A stretch of 64,000 nucleotides of DNA from Waddliaceae bacterium. GTDB lineage: Bacteria; Chlamydiota; Chlamydiia; Chlamydiales; GCA-2709385. A program made the position numbers and the translations under genes. Positions 53,008 to 62,718 of the stretch are shown here, one piece after another. The stretch is from the NCBI GenBank assembly GCA_002709385.1, contig PAQS01000031.1, forward strand, positions 7,516 to 71,515. The letters run 5' to 3'. Positions within the stretch are counted from its first letter, which is position 1; every line of letters begins with the position of its first letter. A model generated the notes under the pieces. The model was not told the DNA's origin, made no database searches, and saw nothing but the letters and a program-made list of their open reading frames with translations.

Positions 53008-56000
53008 CTAGAAGCTTCCTTCTTGTTCTTGAAGAGATTCTAGAATCTCAACATCATCAATTTCTACTCGTTCTGGCTGTTTTTGTAGAGTGTATTGAGG
53101 ATCTCCAAGATCGCCATGAATCGTAATCGTAAACAACTCTGCTAACTTGAACAGAAGATTGTATTGTTTCATACGGATACGCATATAGAGATTTCCAGAA
53201 AAATCCATGTAAGAGCTTGATCCATTTTCTGCCAGATAGAATTTAGATAATTTTCCATGGCTATACATATCTCTAAACTGAGTAAAATTCAGACGTCCAT
53301 CGTTTACCTGAAATTCTACATGCCCTTCTACAGGAATCAGAGATTGTGTTGTCAATCCTATACGAGAAAGGAGCTCTGATGGCACTTTCACTAGAAGATT
53401 AGGATCTTGCTTTCGAGACTGATTTGTGAATGTTAGAGAGCCTGTACCACCAAAAGACCTTTTATTTGATAAGCTTCCTGAAAAATCTTTTAATTCAGCA
53501 TAAGGTACCATGAGAGTTCGTGGAATATGATTTTGCTCATCAAGTTTACGCAGTAAACCAGGGATTAGATTTTGAATTCTTACCATAGGTACATTCAGCT
53601 GCCAATCACCATATTCATCTTTAGCTAAAGATACAGATGTAATTTTTGCAGATACTCCTCGGTCTTCTAATTGTAATTTATCGATATGTAAGCTTTTATC
53701 TCGATAATCAATATCTGCAGTCATTTGATCAAAGCGAAATCCTCGTAGCTCAAAATCATTACCAGTCCATTTACCTTTGAACTCAAGATCTGGATACTTA
53801 TCGAAATCGAGAGCAAAATGCCCTTCAAAACGGTATCCATCTCCAAACCCAAAAATTCCTAAATTTTCCGCGAGGAACTCTGGCAAAAGTTTCTGGGCTT
53901 GCCACATATGAAGATCAACAGTTCCTTGTAGGTTGATTCCATTATATGTAGGTTCTGTAGATAAAGCATGACGTAAATTTACTTGCATACCAGATAGACT
54001 ACCTACAGCTTTTCGAATAGCAATGCCTTTATCATTTTCATAATTCCAATCAACTACTAAAGGTTCTGTATTTGCTCCCATAGCTAAGTCTGGGTGCTGA
54101 TCACTAAGAATCATTTGTCCTTTATGGAAATCTTCAGTGGGCAAGCGTAAAGCTGCCCAAATATCTTTTCTCTGAAAACGATACTGACTGAGAACGTAGA
54201 GCTCTTGAGGGTTATAAGTCAGACGGAAGTTTTTAAGGTTATGTTTTGTATTAAAAATGCCATAAGTACCAGGCTCTAGCATTAATTCTAGCGCCATATA
54301 ATCACTCGAACGGCGTAATTTTAAATCTCCACTAAAAGTGCCTTTTTTACTTACTTCACTAAGAACATGATCTAAGCCATTACTCATGAGAAGAGGCCAT
54401 TTAATTCTAAACTCTCGTCTGAGAGACTGGAATTGCTCTCCTGGAATAGAAAAATCATGAATTTCGAAAGCAAATTCATTTCGCGTTGGATGATATAGAA
54501 GAGAAGATAGATGTAAATTTAGAGACGTTGCTAATCGTCCAAATTCTTGTAGTTCTATCTCTGTATCTTCTACTTCAATTCCTCTTTCACTTGAAAAGCG
54601 CATCTGTGTTTTCAAATGATTTTGTAATCTAGCTCCTCCAATATGAAATGCCTCAAGTTCAGCAAGAACATTTCCTCGAAAATAGAGGTCTTCATTTTTA
54701 ATAGGTAAAATAAGCTCTAAAGCACCTGTTCCTTTAAGTTTTCCTTCAAGTCCCCAAGTTTTGAGAAAAGAAGCAAAATCAGGACTATTTTTCAATTTAG
54801 CAAAATCAATATCTAGGTAACTAAGATGGGCATCTAGACGTCGAGGACCATCTAAATATTCTCCTTCTAATCCTACTAAAGCACCTTCTCCAGCACTTAA
54901 TCCAAGAAAGTTAATTGACCAACCCATCGGATGTGAACGAAGATCTGCAGAGAGGCTGTAAGTACCTAGTTCTGCTTTATCTACAATCCACCTTCCTCGA
55001 TAGTATTTTCCTTGTAGATAAACATTTTCCCAAGGAACTCGATTGAGCTTAACATCTGCCCCAATCCCACTAAACTGTACCCATTGATTTAAAGGATCAA
55101 AAGTCAATTTCCCACTCAAACGTCCATGAAGAGGATAAGCCATAAGATCTTTCAAGCCATCGTCTTTTAAACTTAACAATCCTGTTTGAGAAAGACGATA
55201 AAGATCATGAACTAGGCTATCTAGCTCAATGATTGGTTGAGCCGATAGGTTTACTAATTTTTCATAATTTTTTATTTGAACAGACTGAATATTTGGTCGT
55301 ATTTGTCCTAAATAAGTATTCTTCCGATCAACTGTAACAGTGCTTAAACGTGTACTTTCGTCTTCTAATAGAGGTGTTTCTATAAGAAAAGCAAAACGAG
55401 CAAATTCTTCAGCACCATCTAGTAAAGCAAGGTCAATATCAATACGATGTTCCTGAGAAAAATTAGCTTGGGTCTTGCGAGCAAGGATTTTATAAAGTTT
55501 TTGGTTCTGTTCATCCCCTGCCGTTACAGTCCCTTGCACTTGGTCAAAGAGTAAATTTCTTGTATCGTGTTGGTATGCAAAGTCAAAAGCAAGTTCAGGT
55601 AAAACTAATGCTTCATCGATGACTAAACTTCCATCCTCTAAACTTCCTTCAACGGAAAAATCTAAATCCACATCTTCTTTTTGAATGAGCATATTCAAAC
55701 GAACCTGCCCTGGTTGAGCAATTACTTTTCCCTTCAAAGGAAGATCAAGTATACGAGCATCAACAAAATGTGAAATCAAATTCTGTACTTGAGAGGCTTC
55801 ACCAATGGCCTTATGAACATCGATATCTAAAGCAACTTTTCCTGTTTCATGAAAATCAAGATCAACATTACCTTTTAATTGAATACCTTCGCAGATTGTT
55901 TCAGCATCCGATATATGTAAGCGTTTATCTAAAATGGTTAAAAGGCCACTTGCTTGTTCAAATTCAAGTCCATATTTTTTCTCATAAACCCAGCCACCAC

Positions 56001-58320
56001 TAGTAGGGATAAAACCAAACTGTATACGATTTTTTAGGTCAAAATAGTGCCTTGCCCGAATACTTTCATCTTTTGGAGATTCACTAAGAGAACCAACATG
56101 TTCTACGCTTACTTTAATGTTTGGAGTATCTAGAATGAGATCTTCAGCTTCATAATTCAGAACAATACTCTCGTGATCAAAATTTCCACGAACAGCACCT
56201 TTTCCACTAATTGCAACATCTTTCGTTGGTCCCCTAAAAACAAAAGGCCCTACATATTTCTCTACTGATACATCTTTAGCTACAAACCAACCATTACGGG
56301 CTACTAAACCAGAAACTCCAAACTCTCGATCTAAACACCATTCTTGTACAGAAAAAGCGACTCCCATCAAAGGAGATGAGGCTATACTAAGAGCTGTTTT
56401 TAAAGTGCTATAAAGTCTTTGGCTATCACGAGAATTACTTGCCCAATCATGCCATAAATCTCTGGAAATTCTTTGTAACCCAAATCCAAATTCAATAAAA
56501 TCTTCTTTCAGACTAGGCTCTTTTACATGAACATTTCCACGAACTTCTAAACCTGAAGCAGCTCTTAGAACAGCACAAGAAACTCGAATAGAATCATTTG
56601 CAAAAGCCGTTTCGATTCCTTCTCTCACTGCTTCAGGCATGATTTGTGCAAGCTCTAAAGGTGAGCCTTTTAGATCCATTCTTACGATTTCATCAGGAGA
56701 CATCAGGTTTAAATGAATAACTCCATCTAAGCCTGCAAAACTTGCTTCGGTAAGAGAACTTTGTATCAGTCCCCTCCTAATTTTTAAATGAGACTCTATA
56801 TTTTGAAAATCCCAAGGAAGCCCTGCACCTGCGACTAAAAATTTTCCACCTTCTAAATCTAAATCTAATTCCAAACTACTCAAAGGATGTGCAAAAGATA
56901 AATCCAGTGTACCTTTAGCTTTTACTCTATCAATTAAAGTACTTATCCCTAAATTTGGTAGAGAAATATCTAAATCTTTTATAGATAGCTTCTGAATCGT
57001 ACAATCTTTTACTTGAGTTTCATTTTTAGAAAGTGAAGCATTGAGATCGATAATACCGTTCTCCCACTGAAACTGATCTATAGTAGGCCAAACGGTATGT
57101 ATAAGTGACTGTACAATAGAAAACTCTTCGCTCGAGATATTCTCTAGATCTAAAGAAATTTCACTTTCTATTTTCTCAGATTTCAAACCTCTATGCACAG
57201 AAACTGAAGCACTTTCTTCTCGAGAACTAGAAAAAAAACGCGCTCCTAATTGATAACGCAATTGTTCTTCAATTTGCTCCCAAGCTCCTTCAAGATGTAT
57301 AAGAGATGGTTTTTTCTTTAAAAGCTCTTGATAAACCACAGCATCTACTTCTAATGTGAGCTCTTTTTCTGGATCCCAACTTAAAAACCCCTTAAGATTT
57401 TTTAACTCAAGCGAAGTGATTCCTTTCTTAAAAACCCTCAAAGAAGCATTTTTTCCAATACGAACAACACCTCTTCCTTCTTGGTTTTTGTCAAAGTTTC
57501 CTTTTAGATCTGGTAGAGACAGTTTCAAACGATCACGATAGATAAGTTCTGTATCTTTCGCTACAAAATGTCCTGTAATTACTGTGGGTGAAGATGCCTT
57601 CCAATTGAATTCTAATTCTGTTTGCACAGAACCATTTAAAGCAGATAAATCTTGTACTGATGAAGGAGCAAAAAAGCGCGTTGCAGCAAGAAGAACTGTA
57701 CACGCTAAGTCTTCAGAAGCAATATGAAGCTGCATTGTGTCTTTTTGTTTTTCAAAGTAGGAGTTCACTTTTGCTGTTTGATCGTTTGAGTGAACTGTTA
57801 AATTTGCTTTACCCTCAATATTATCTAAAACGGACGCCCTTAAATCTAAATCGATAAATATTTGCTCTTCAATGGGAGTACTTCGATCAACAAAAATTCC
57901 TTTTGCTTGCTCAACTTTTAGACGAATATTAGGGAGACGAGAAGAAGAAGAACTTCGTTTAAATAATTTAGACAAGCCATCTTTTGTTTTCTTTTCTAAA
58001 TTTAACGAAGCATTTTGTATTAAAAGATCTAGATCTAAATTTCCTTCTACAAAAAAACGGTAATCTAATTCGAGTAACGGCAATGTTAATGTAAAACGAT
58101 CATTTCCATTACTTCCTTCCCACTCTACTCCTTCTAATAAAACATGTCTCCAGCTTAATCGACAGTTTTCTACAGATAACTCAGATGTAAAATCTTCATG
58201 AGTAATTGAGCCTAAATAGTGCCTAACAACAGAGACAAACAGTTGCTCTCTATATATAAAAACACCTGACAGGCAAACTGTTAAACTTAAAAGAATAACT
58301 AAAAAAGCCTTACGAACCAT
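53008..58320 (-). CDS. Giant AsmA/TamB-like inner-membrane-anchored protein
   Basis: A 1770-residue protein with one N-terminal membrane helix (F-L-V-I-L-L-S-L-T-V-C-L-S-G-V) and a very long beta-rich body of repeating short strands (L-D-L-D-L, V-H-L-D, G-N-V-D-L-D-F-H). The C-terminal part (G-S-L-T-F-T-N, L-R-K-L..., F-T-I-T-I-H-G-D-L-G-D-P-Q-Y) resembles AsmA-like ends. Such proteins form hydrophobic grooves that move phospholipids from inner to outer membrane. It is divergent from nqrB. Exact subfamily (TamB, YhdP, AsmA) cannot be settled by eye. Confidence 0.7.
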   Translation of the reverse strand: MVRKAFLVILLSLTVCLSGVFIYREQLFVSVVRHYLGSITHEDFTSELSVENCRLSWRHVLLEGVEWEGSNGNDRFTLTLPLLELDYRFFVEGNLDLDLLIQNASLNLEKKTKDGLSKLFKRSSSSSRLPNIRLKVEQAKGIFVDRSTPIEEQIFIDLDLRASVLDNIEGKANLTVHSNDQTAKVNSYFEKQKDTMQLHIASEDLACTVLLAATRFFAPSSVQDLSALNGSVQTELEFNWKASSPTVITGHFVAKDTELIYRDRLKLSLPDLKGNFDKNQEGRGVVRIGKNASLRVFKKGITSLELKNLKGFLSWDPEKELTLEVDAVVYQELLKKKPSLIHLEGAWEQIEEQLRYQLGARFFSSSREESASVSVHRGLKSEKIESEISLDLENISSEEFSIVQSLIHTVWPTIDQFQWENGIIDLNASLSKNETQVKDCTIQKLSIKDLDISLPNLGISTLIDRVKAKGTLDLSFAHPLSSLELDLDLEGGKFLVAGAGLPWDFQNIESHLKIRRGLIQSSLTEASFAGLDGVIHLNLMSPDEIVRMDLKGSPLELAQIMPEAVREGIETAFANDSIRVSCAVLRAASGLEVRGNVHVKEPSLKEDFIEFGFGLQRISRDLWHDWASNSRDSQRLYSTLKTALSIASSPLMGVAFSVQEWCLDREFGVSGLVARNGWFVAKDVSVEKYVGPFVFRGPTKDVAISGKGAVRGNFDHESIVLNYEAEDLILDTPNIKVSVEHVGSLSESPKDESIRARHYFDLKNRIQFGFIPTSGGWVYEKKYGLEFEQASGLLTILDKRLHISDAETICEGIQLKGNVDLDFHETGKVALDIDVHKAIGEASQVQNLISHFVDARILDLPLKGKVIAQPGQVRLNMLIQKEDVDLDFSVEGSLEDGSLVIDEALVLPELAFDFAYQHDTRNLLFDQVQGTVTAGDEQNQKLYKILARKTQANFSQEHRIDIDLALLDGAEEFARFAFLIETPLLEDESTRLSTVTVDRKNTYLGQIRPNIQSVQIKNYEKLVNLSAQPIIELDSLVHDLYRLSQTGLLSLKDDGLKDLMAYPLHGRLSGKLTFDPLNQWVQFSGIGADVKLNRVPWENVYLQGKYYRGRWIVDKAELGTYSLSADLRSHPMGWSINFLGLSAGEGALVGLEGEYLDGPRRLDAHLSYLDIDFAKLKNSPDFASFLKTWGLEGKLKGTGALELILPIKNEDLYFRGNVLAELEAFHIGGARLQNHLKTQMRFSSERGIEVEDTEIELQEFGRLATSLNLHLSSLLYHPTRNEFAFEIHDFSIPGEQFQSLRREFRIKWPLLMSNGLDHVLSEVSKKGTFSGDLKLRRSSDYMALELMLEPGTYGIFNTKHNLKNFRLTYNPQELYVLSQYRFQRKDIWAALRLPTEDFHKGQMILSDQHPDLAMGANTEPLVVDWNYENDKGIAIRKAVGSLSGMQVNLRHALSTEPTYNGINLQGTVDLHMWQAQKLLPEFLAENLGIFGFGDGYRFEGHFALDFDKYPDLEFKGKWTGNDFELRGFRFDQMTADIDYRDKSLHIDKLQLEDRGVSAKITSVSLAKDEYGDWQLNVPMVRIQNLIPGLLRKLDEQNHIPRTLMVPYAELKDFSGSLSNKRSFGGTGSLTFTNQSRKQDPNLLVKVPSELLSRIGLTTQSLIPVEGHVEFQVNDGRLNFTQFRDMYSHGKLSKFYLAENGSSSYMDFSGNLYMRIRMKQYNLLFKLAELFTITIHGDLGDPQYTLQKQPERVEIDDVEILESLQEQEGSF

Positions 58321-58590
58321 GAAATTTTATTACCTTACGTGTATCGTAGTTTTATCTTTCGGCCTACACTTACTCCGCTAATTCCAAATCACAATATGCT
58401 TAATCCAGAGGAAGTTTCCAATAGCAGGAGAAGACATCAAGCCTAAGTTTATTTAAATTTATTCGCACATTAACATATATACTAATACCATGCACCTTTC
58501 TGATCTAAACACTGTAATCTATTTATTCAGATACTTTTTTCCACTGAAAAAAGTCTAATTTTACCTACAGTCTAGAACATATCCAGCGTT

Positions 58591-58608
58591 CACTTACTTA
58601 AGTAAGTG
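58591..58608. promoter_or_regulatory. 18-bp perfect palindrome upstream of the nqr promoter
   Basis: cacttacttaagtaagtg reads the same on both strands. It ends 17 bases before a TTGACT (58626) that could be the -35 of the nqr operon. This is a typical shape for a dimeric regulator operator; the regulator is unknown. Confidence 0.4.
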
Positions 58609-58625
58609 CAAGCTCTATTTTTCAG

Positions 58626-58653
58626 TTGACTTTTGGATACATTCTGATAGTTT
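58626..58653 (+). promoter_or_regulatory. Candidate nqrB promoter
   Basis: TTGACT at 58626-58631 and TAGTTT at 58648-58653 are separated by 16 bases, a moderate match to a sigma-70/sigma-66 type promoter, 35 bases before the nqrB ATG. The -10 is poor, so confidence is low. Confidence 0.3.
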
Positions 58654-58688
58654 TGAGTCAGGAAAAAACCGGATTTGGAACCGACACT

Positions 58689-60212
58689 ATGCTCAGGAAA
58701 ATTCTAGATTTCCAACTCTCTCTGACAGAGAAAGGTAAACCTTTACATAAGTTACGACCGTTGATTACAGCGGGCGATACCTTTATGTATGAACCTGCGA
58801 TCAATACCAAGACTGGTCCGCATATAAGAGATGCTGTGGATTTGAAGCGGTGGATGATTGTGGTGGTTTTTGCCTTGCTTCCATGTATCATCATGGCCAT
58901 ATGGAATACAGGCCTGCAAAAGCTTCTTTATACAAGCGGTGATTATCGTTTGATGGATGAATACTTTGCAGCAAGTACCTCATTCCAAACTTATATTGAC
59001 TTTTGCATGAAAGACAACCGCTTTCTTAGCATATTGCAATTAGGCGCCTTAGCATTTTTTCCCGTTGTTTTAGTTTCTTATGCAGTGGGTGGATTATGGG
59101 AAGGTTTATTTGCTTGTGTGCGGGATCACGAGATCGCTGAAGGATTCCTTGTAACAGGTATTCTATATCCTTTAGTCCTACCTCCTACTATTCCTTATTG
59201 GATGGTTGCTGTTGGGGTAAGTGCTGGTGTTGTGATTGGTAAAGAGTTATTTGGTGGAACAGGAATGAATATCCTGAACCCAGCTCTTACTTGCCGTGCC
59301 TTTTTGTTCTTCACTTTTCCTGGAAAAATGTCAGGAGACGTTTGGGTTGGAACGAACCCAACAATCGTTAAAAACAGTCTTTTAACGATGAATGAAACGT
59401 CTGGTGCTGGAGAACTTGATGGTTATTCTCAAGCGACTCCTCTTGCCTTATTTAATATTGGAGATGACATCAAGCGTGTACACGTAGATGCTATCGCATC
59501 CAATAACTTAGGCACTCAAGTCAATAATTATGAGGTCATTCAGACACAGTTTTCCAAATGGAATGCAATGGGTGAGCAGCAGGCTTCTCTTGGTCAGCTT
59601 TCTCCTGAGCAAATGAAAAACTTTGTGACGACTTCCATCGAGCAAGGTGGTTTGGGGCTTGCCCCTGAGAACTACCAAGCTGCGTATGAATTTTCTGGTC
59701 TTCATTATGGAATTGGGCATCTTACAGACGCAAATTTCTTTTTTGGAAATCAGTTAGGTTCTATGGGTGAAACATCAACCTTTGCTTGTTTAATTGGAGC
59801 AATGATGTTGATTTACTTTGGTGTCGGTTCTTGGAGAACGATGCTTGGTATGCTCATTGGAGCTTTAGGAACAGCTTTACTCTTCCAGTTTGGTGCTGAT
59901 TATATTGGTAATGATGGTGGTGCATGGAATCCTGCACGGCTTGCTTTCCCAGCTTATAAGCAGTTGATTATGGGAGGATTTGCATTTGGTTTAGTTTTCA
60001 TGTCTACAGATCCAGTATCTGCTCCAGGAATGAATTCTGCCAAATGGTTATATGGAGGGCTAATTGGCTTAGTTGCCATTGTCATACGTTATATCAATCC
60101 AGCATATCCAGAAGGGGTTATGTTAGCGATTCTCTTTGGAAATTGTTTTGCTCCTTTAATTGATTATTATGCAGTTAGAACCTATAGGAGAAAACGTCGT
60201 GTCGCAGTCTAA
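58689..60212 (+). CDS. nqrB: Na+-translocating NADH:quinone reductase subunit B
   Basis: Membrane subunit of Na+-NQR carrying covalent FMN. 507 residues from ATG 58689 (M-L-R-K-I-L-D-F-Q-L-S-L-T-E-K-G-K-P-L-H-K), the N-terminus expected for chlamydial NqrB. About ten membrane helices; the FMN-accepting Thr is in D-G-Y-S-Q-A-T-P-L-A. About 90 extra residues after it lengthen it relative to Vibrio NqrB (about 415), as in Chlamydia. First of nqrB-C-D-E; nqrA and nqrF are not in the window, as in Chlamydia. Confidence 0.96.
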   Translation: MLRKILDFQLSLTEKGKPLHKLRPLITAGDTFMYEPAINTKTGPHIRDAVDLKRWMIVVVFALLPCIIMAIWNTGLQKLLYTSGDYRLMDEYFAASTSFQTYIDFCMKDNRFLSILQLGALAFFPVVLVSYAVGGLWEGLFACVRDHEIAEGFLVTGILYPLVLPPTIPYWMVAVGVSAGVVIGKELFGGTGMNILNPALTCRAFLFFTFPGKMSGDVWVGTNPTIVKNSLLTMNETSGAGELDGYSQATPLALFNIGDDIKRVHVDAIASNNLGTQVNNYEVIQTQFSKWNAMGEQQASLGQLSPEQMKNFVTTSIEQGGLGLAPENYQAAYEFSGLHYGIGHLTDANFFFGNQLGSMGETSTFACLIGAMMLIYFGVGSWRTMLGMLIGALGTALLFQFGADYIGNDGGAWNPARLAFPAYKQLIMGGFAFGLVFMSTDPVSAPGMNSAKWLYGGLIGLVAIVIRYINPAYPEGVMLAILFGNCFAPLIDYYAVRTYRRKRRVAV

Positions 60213-61116
60213 ACATGGACCAAGCAACGCATTCACTATTGGATTCATGATATGTTTATGTTGTGGATGTGCGTTGATCTTAGCCGTTCTCTCCAGCTCG
60301 TTAAAAGAGTTACAAGAAACAGGTGAAATGCTAGAGCGGAACAAGCAAATGCTTATGTCCGCCCAAGTATATAACACTTCTGGTTACTTTCAGATAAAAG
60401 CAGAAGATGGAACATTTGTCCCTGCAAAGCATATCGGTAATGGTATGCTTGAGCCTGCAACTGAGAATGACCTTGCTACTACAGAAGATGTATTTGCTGT
60501 ATTTGAGCGTCGAATCAAGTCTTACCTCATCAAAGAAAATGGCGAATTTACGACATTTAAAGAAGAAGGTATTGATGAAAGTTCTTACACTAGAGAGCAT
60601 GAAGGAACAGGTTACGCTAACCTACCTCTTAAGCTAATCTATGCTGTTTTTCCTAATGAAGATAAAGAATTTAAAGACTTGAATAAAGCTGAGTCTTTTG
60701 TATTCCCTGTATCTGGATTTGGCCTTTGGGCTGCTATTTATGGCTACTTAGCTGTTGCCAACGATGGTTACCATGTGGTGGGAATTTCTTGGTACAAGCA
60801 TGGAGAAACTCCTGGATTAGGTGCTAATATAGCAGCTCCTTGGTGGCAAGAACAGTTTGAGGGTAAAGTGATTTTTCAAAAGGATAAAGCAGGCAATGTA
60901 GATGTTGCAAATGCTCCAGTTGGGATCACTGTTATGCGAGGAAAAGTTTCGGAAACTTTGGGTGATAGCCCGAAGGCGCATAGTGCTGTAGATGGCATGT
61001 CTGGTGCTACACTTACAGGAAATGGAGTCACAAAAGCTTATAAAGAGACTCTAGCTCCTTACCGCCCATTTTTGCTTAGGGTGAATGAACATTTTAAAGA
61101 AACAAATGCATCCTAA
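60199..61116 (+). CDS. nqrC: Na+-translocating NADH:quinone reductase subunit C
   Basis: Single-pass subunit with periplasmic FMN domain. The FMN-Thr motif is D-G-M-S-G-A-T-L-T. One N-terminal helix (F-T-I-G-F-M-I-C-L-C-C-G-C-A-L-I-L). I chose GTG at 60199 because AGGAG lies 9 nt upstream; the ATG at 60160 would overlap nqrB by 53 bases. About 305 residues. The gene overlaps the nqrB end by 14 bases. Confidence 0.95.
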   Translation: MSQSKHGPSNAFTIGFMICLCCGCALILAVLSSSLKELQETGEMLERNKQMLMSAQVYNTSGYFQIKAEDGTFVPAKHIGNGMLEPATENDLATTEDVFAVFERRIKSYLIKENGEFTTFKEEGIDESSYTREHEGTGYANLPLKLIYAVFPNEDKEFKDLNKAESFVFPVSGFGLWAAIYGYLAVANDGYHVVGISWYKHGETPGLGANIAAPWWQEQFEGKVIFQKDKAGNVDVANAPVGITVMRGKVSETLGDSPKAHSAVDGMSGATLTGNGVTKAYKETLAPYRPFLLRVNEHFKETNAS

Positions 61117-61137
61117 GAGTCAACGGAGGCAAATCAT

Positions 61138-61770
61138 ATGAGCGCTGCCGAACAGCAACTGAAAGGTTACTTTGTCGAGCCCCTATGGAAGAACAATCAG
61201 GTATTGATTGCCATCCTTGGAATCTGCTCTGCTTTGGGAATTACATCTGGATTACAAACCGCTATTGTGATGGGAGCCGCAGTAACATTTGTCACAGGCT
61301 GCTCCTCGCTTCTCGTATCATTACTTAGAAAGTTTACTCCAGACAGTGTACGTATGATCGCACAGTTAGCGATTATCTCGACATTCGTTACCATGGTTAG
61401 TGAGCTTCTAAAAGCTTTTGCTTTTGATGCGTGGAAAGAATTGAGCGTATATCTTGGTTTAATCATTACAAACTGTCTTGTAATGGGAAGAGCTGAGGCA
61501 ATGGCAAAAAACGTTTCTCCTCTACCTGCCTTTTTAGATGGTATTGGAGCAGGACTTGGCTATGCTTTTGTCCTAGTTATTGTTGCTTTTATACGAGAAA
61601 TCATGGGTTTTGGCCAGCTAATGGGTTATCAGGTTATTCCTGAGTCATTCTATGCTACCGCTGAAAACCCTGATGCTTATAGTAATTTCGGAATTATGGT
61701 CTCACCACCAGCTGCCTTCTTCATCCTGGGGGCACTGATTTGGATCGCGAACGCCACTAATAAATCGTGA
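61138..61770 (+). CDS. nqrD: Na+-translocating NADH:quinone reductase subunit D
   Basis: A 210-residue integral membrane subunit with six helices, homologous to RnfE. Visible features: [31 protein letters not shown] (the conserved Cys-containing segment) and [17 protein letters not shown] 8 nt before the ATG. Together with NqrE it forms the inner Na+ pathway and Fe site. Confidence 0.97.
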   Translation: MSAAEQQLKGYFVEPLWKNNQVLIAILGICSALGITSGLQTAIVMGAAVTFVTGCSSLLVSLLRKFTPDSVRMIAQLAIISTFVTMVSELLKAFAFDAWKELSVYLGLIITNCLVMGRAEAMAKNVSPLPAFLDGIGAGLGYAFVLVIVAFIREIMGFGQLMGYQVIPESFYATAENPDAYSNFGIMVSPPAAFFILGALIWIANATNKS

Positions 61771-61782
61771 GGAACGAGCTCT

Positions 61783-62520
61783 ATGTGGATGGGAAATTAT
61801 GAACCGTTAAATTTACTTGGACTGCTTATACAATCCGTGTTCATTGAGAACTTTCTTCTCGCGAACTTTTTGGGTATGTGTACGTATCTAGCTTGTTCTA
61901 GCCGTTTAGCAACCGCAAACGGTTTGGGAGTAGCAGTAGTATTCGTGTTGACAATAGCAGGGATCCTAAACTGGCTTGTCCATGCATTTGTGACTGGACC
62001 AGAAGCTTTAAGCTGGCTTAGTGCCATTGGAATTGATGCTAAAGGGGTAAACCTTGGATTCCTAGAATTCTTAGTGTTTATTTCAGTTATTGCCGCATTC
62101 GTCCAAATTTTGGAAATTGTTATTGAGCGCTTCTCACCTGCTTTATACAACTCCTTGGGAATGTACCTACCATTGATCACTGTAAACTGTGCTATTTTAG
62201 GTGCTTGCCTTTTTGCTGTAACAAGAAACTACCCATTTATTCCAAACACTGTGTACGTAATGGGCTCAGGATTTGGCTGGTGGATAGCAATTGCCTTGAT
62301 TGCTGCAATCAGAGAGAAGCTTGAATACTCTCACGTAATTCCAGGACTGAAAGGTATGGGGATTACTTTCATTATGACCGGTTTGATGTCTATGGCTTTC
62401 ATGAGCTTTACCGGAATTAAGTTAGCTAACCCTACAGCTGATGAGCCTCCTGCACCTAAAGTACTTAATGTACAAGATACTGCAGCGGCTCCAGTCTATA
62501 AGCAGAATTCTACAACTTAA
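61783..62520 (+). CDS. nqrE: Na+-translocating NADH:quinone reductase subunit E
   Basis: A 245-residue membrane subunit, homologous to RnfA and NqrD with inverted topology. Conserved segments: F-I-E-N-F-L-L-A-N-F-L-G-M-C-T and L-I-T-V-N-C-A-I-L-G-A-C-L, each with a Cys used to bind iron between NqrD and NqrE. A C-terminal polar extension of about 40 residues (P-T-A-D-E-P-P-A-P-K) goes beyond the usual 198 residues. GAGGA precedes the ATG. Last gene of the operon, followed by a terminator. Confidence 0.96.
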   Translation: MWMGNYEPLNLLGLLIQSVFIENFLLANFLGMCTYLACSSRLATANGLGVAVVFVLTIAGILNWLVHAFVTGPEALSWLSAIGIDAKGVNLGFLEFLVFISVIAAFVQILEIVIERFSPALYNSLGMYLPLITVNCAILGACLFAVTRNYPFIPNTVYVMGSGFGWWIAIALIAAIREKLEYSHVIPGLKGMGITFIMTGLMSMAFMSFTGIKLANPTADEPPAPKVLNVQDTAAAPVYKQNSTT

Positions 62521-62526
62521 TGATCT

Positions 62527-62554
62527 AGCCAGGCTAACATTCGTTAGCCTGGCT
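62527..62554 (+). terminator. Intrinsic terminator after nqrE
   Basis: agccaggctaac (62527-62538) and gttagcctggct (62543-62554) form a perfect 12-bp stem with a 4-nt loop (attc), followed by tcttct. It lies 6 bases after the nqrE stop and should end the nqr operon. Confidence 0.85.
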
Positions 62555-62718
62555 TCTTCTAAAGTCATATTATCATATCCACTCAATCACATTTTAAACC
62601 CAATTTCTCAACTACTTTTTACCTATTGTAGCCTTCAAAAAACGTAAACATAAAATTTTACTTAACTTTTTAACCTTAAATTCGTTATACACGTAAAAAA
62701 AATTTAAGGAGTTTAAGT

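Larger units (their letters stand above)
58321..58688. other. Divergent intergenic region upstream of nqrB
   Basis: This 368-bp gap holds the promoters of the leftward AsmA/TamB-like gene and the nqr operon. Visible elements are an 18-bp palindrome at 58591-58608 and a candidate nqrB promoter at 58626 (both listed separately). A TTG at 58626 opens an in-frame N-terminal extension of NqrB that I reject. No RNA gene seen. Confidence 0.5.

Noticed and set aside
58626-58688. 21-residue N-terminal extension of NqrB from a TTG
   Set aside because: The ATG at 58689 gives the expected NqrB N-terminus, and the TTG falls in a likely -35 element.
61797-62180. 127-residue minus-strand frame inside nqrE
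   Set aside because: Antisense to conserved NqrE membrane helices; composition is what an antisense of a membrane gene gives.
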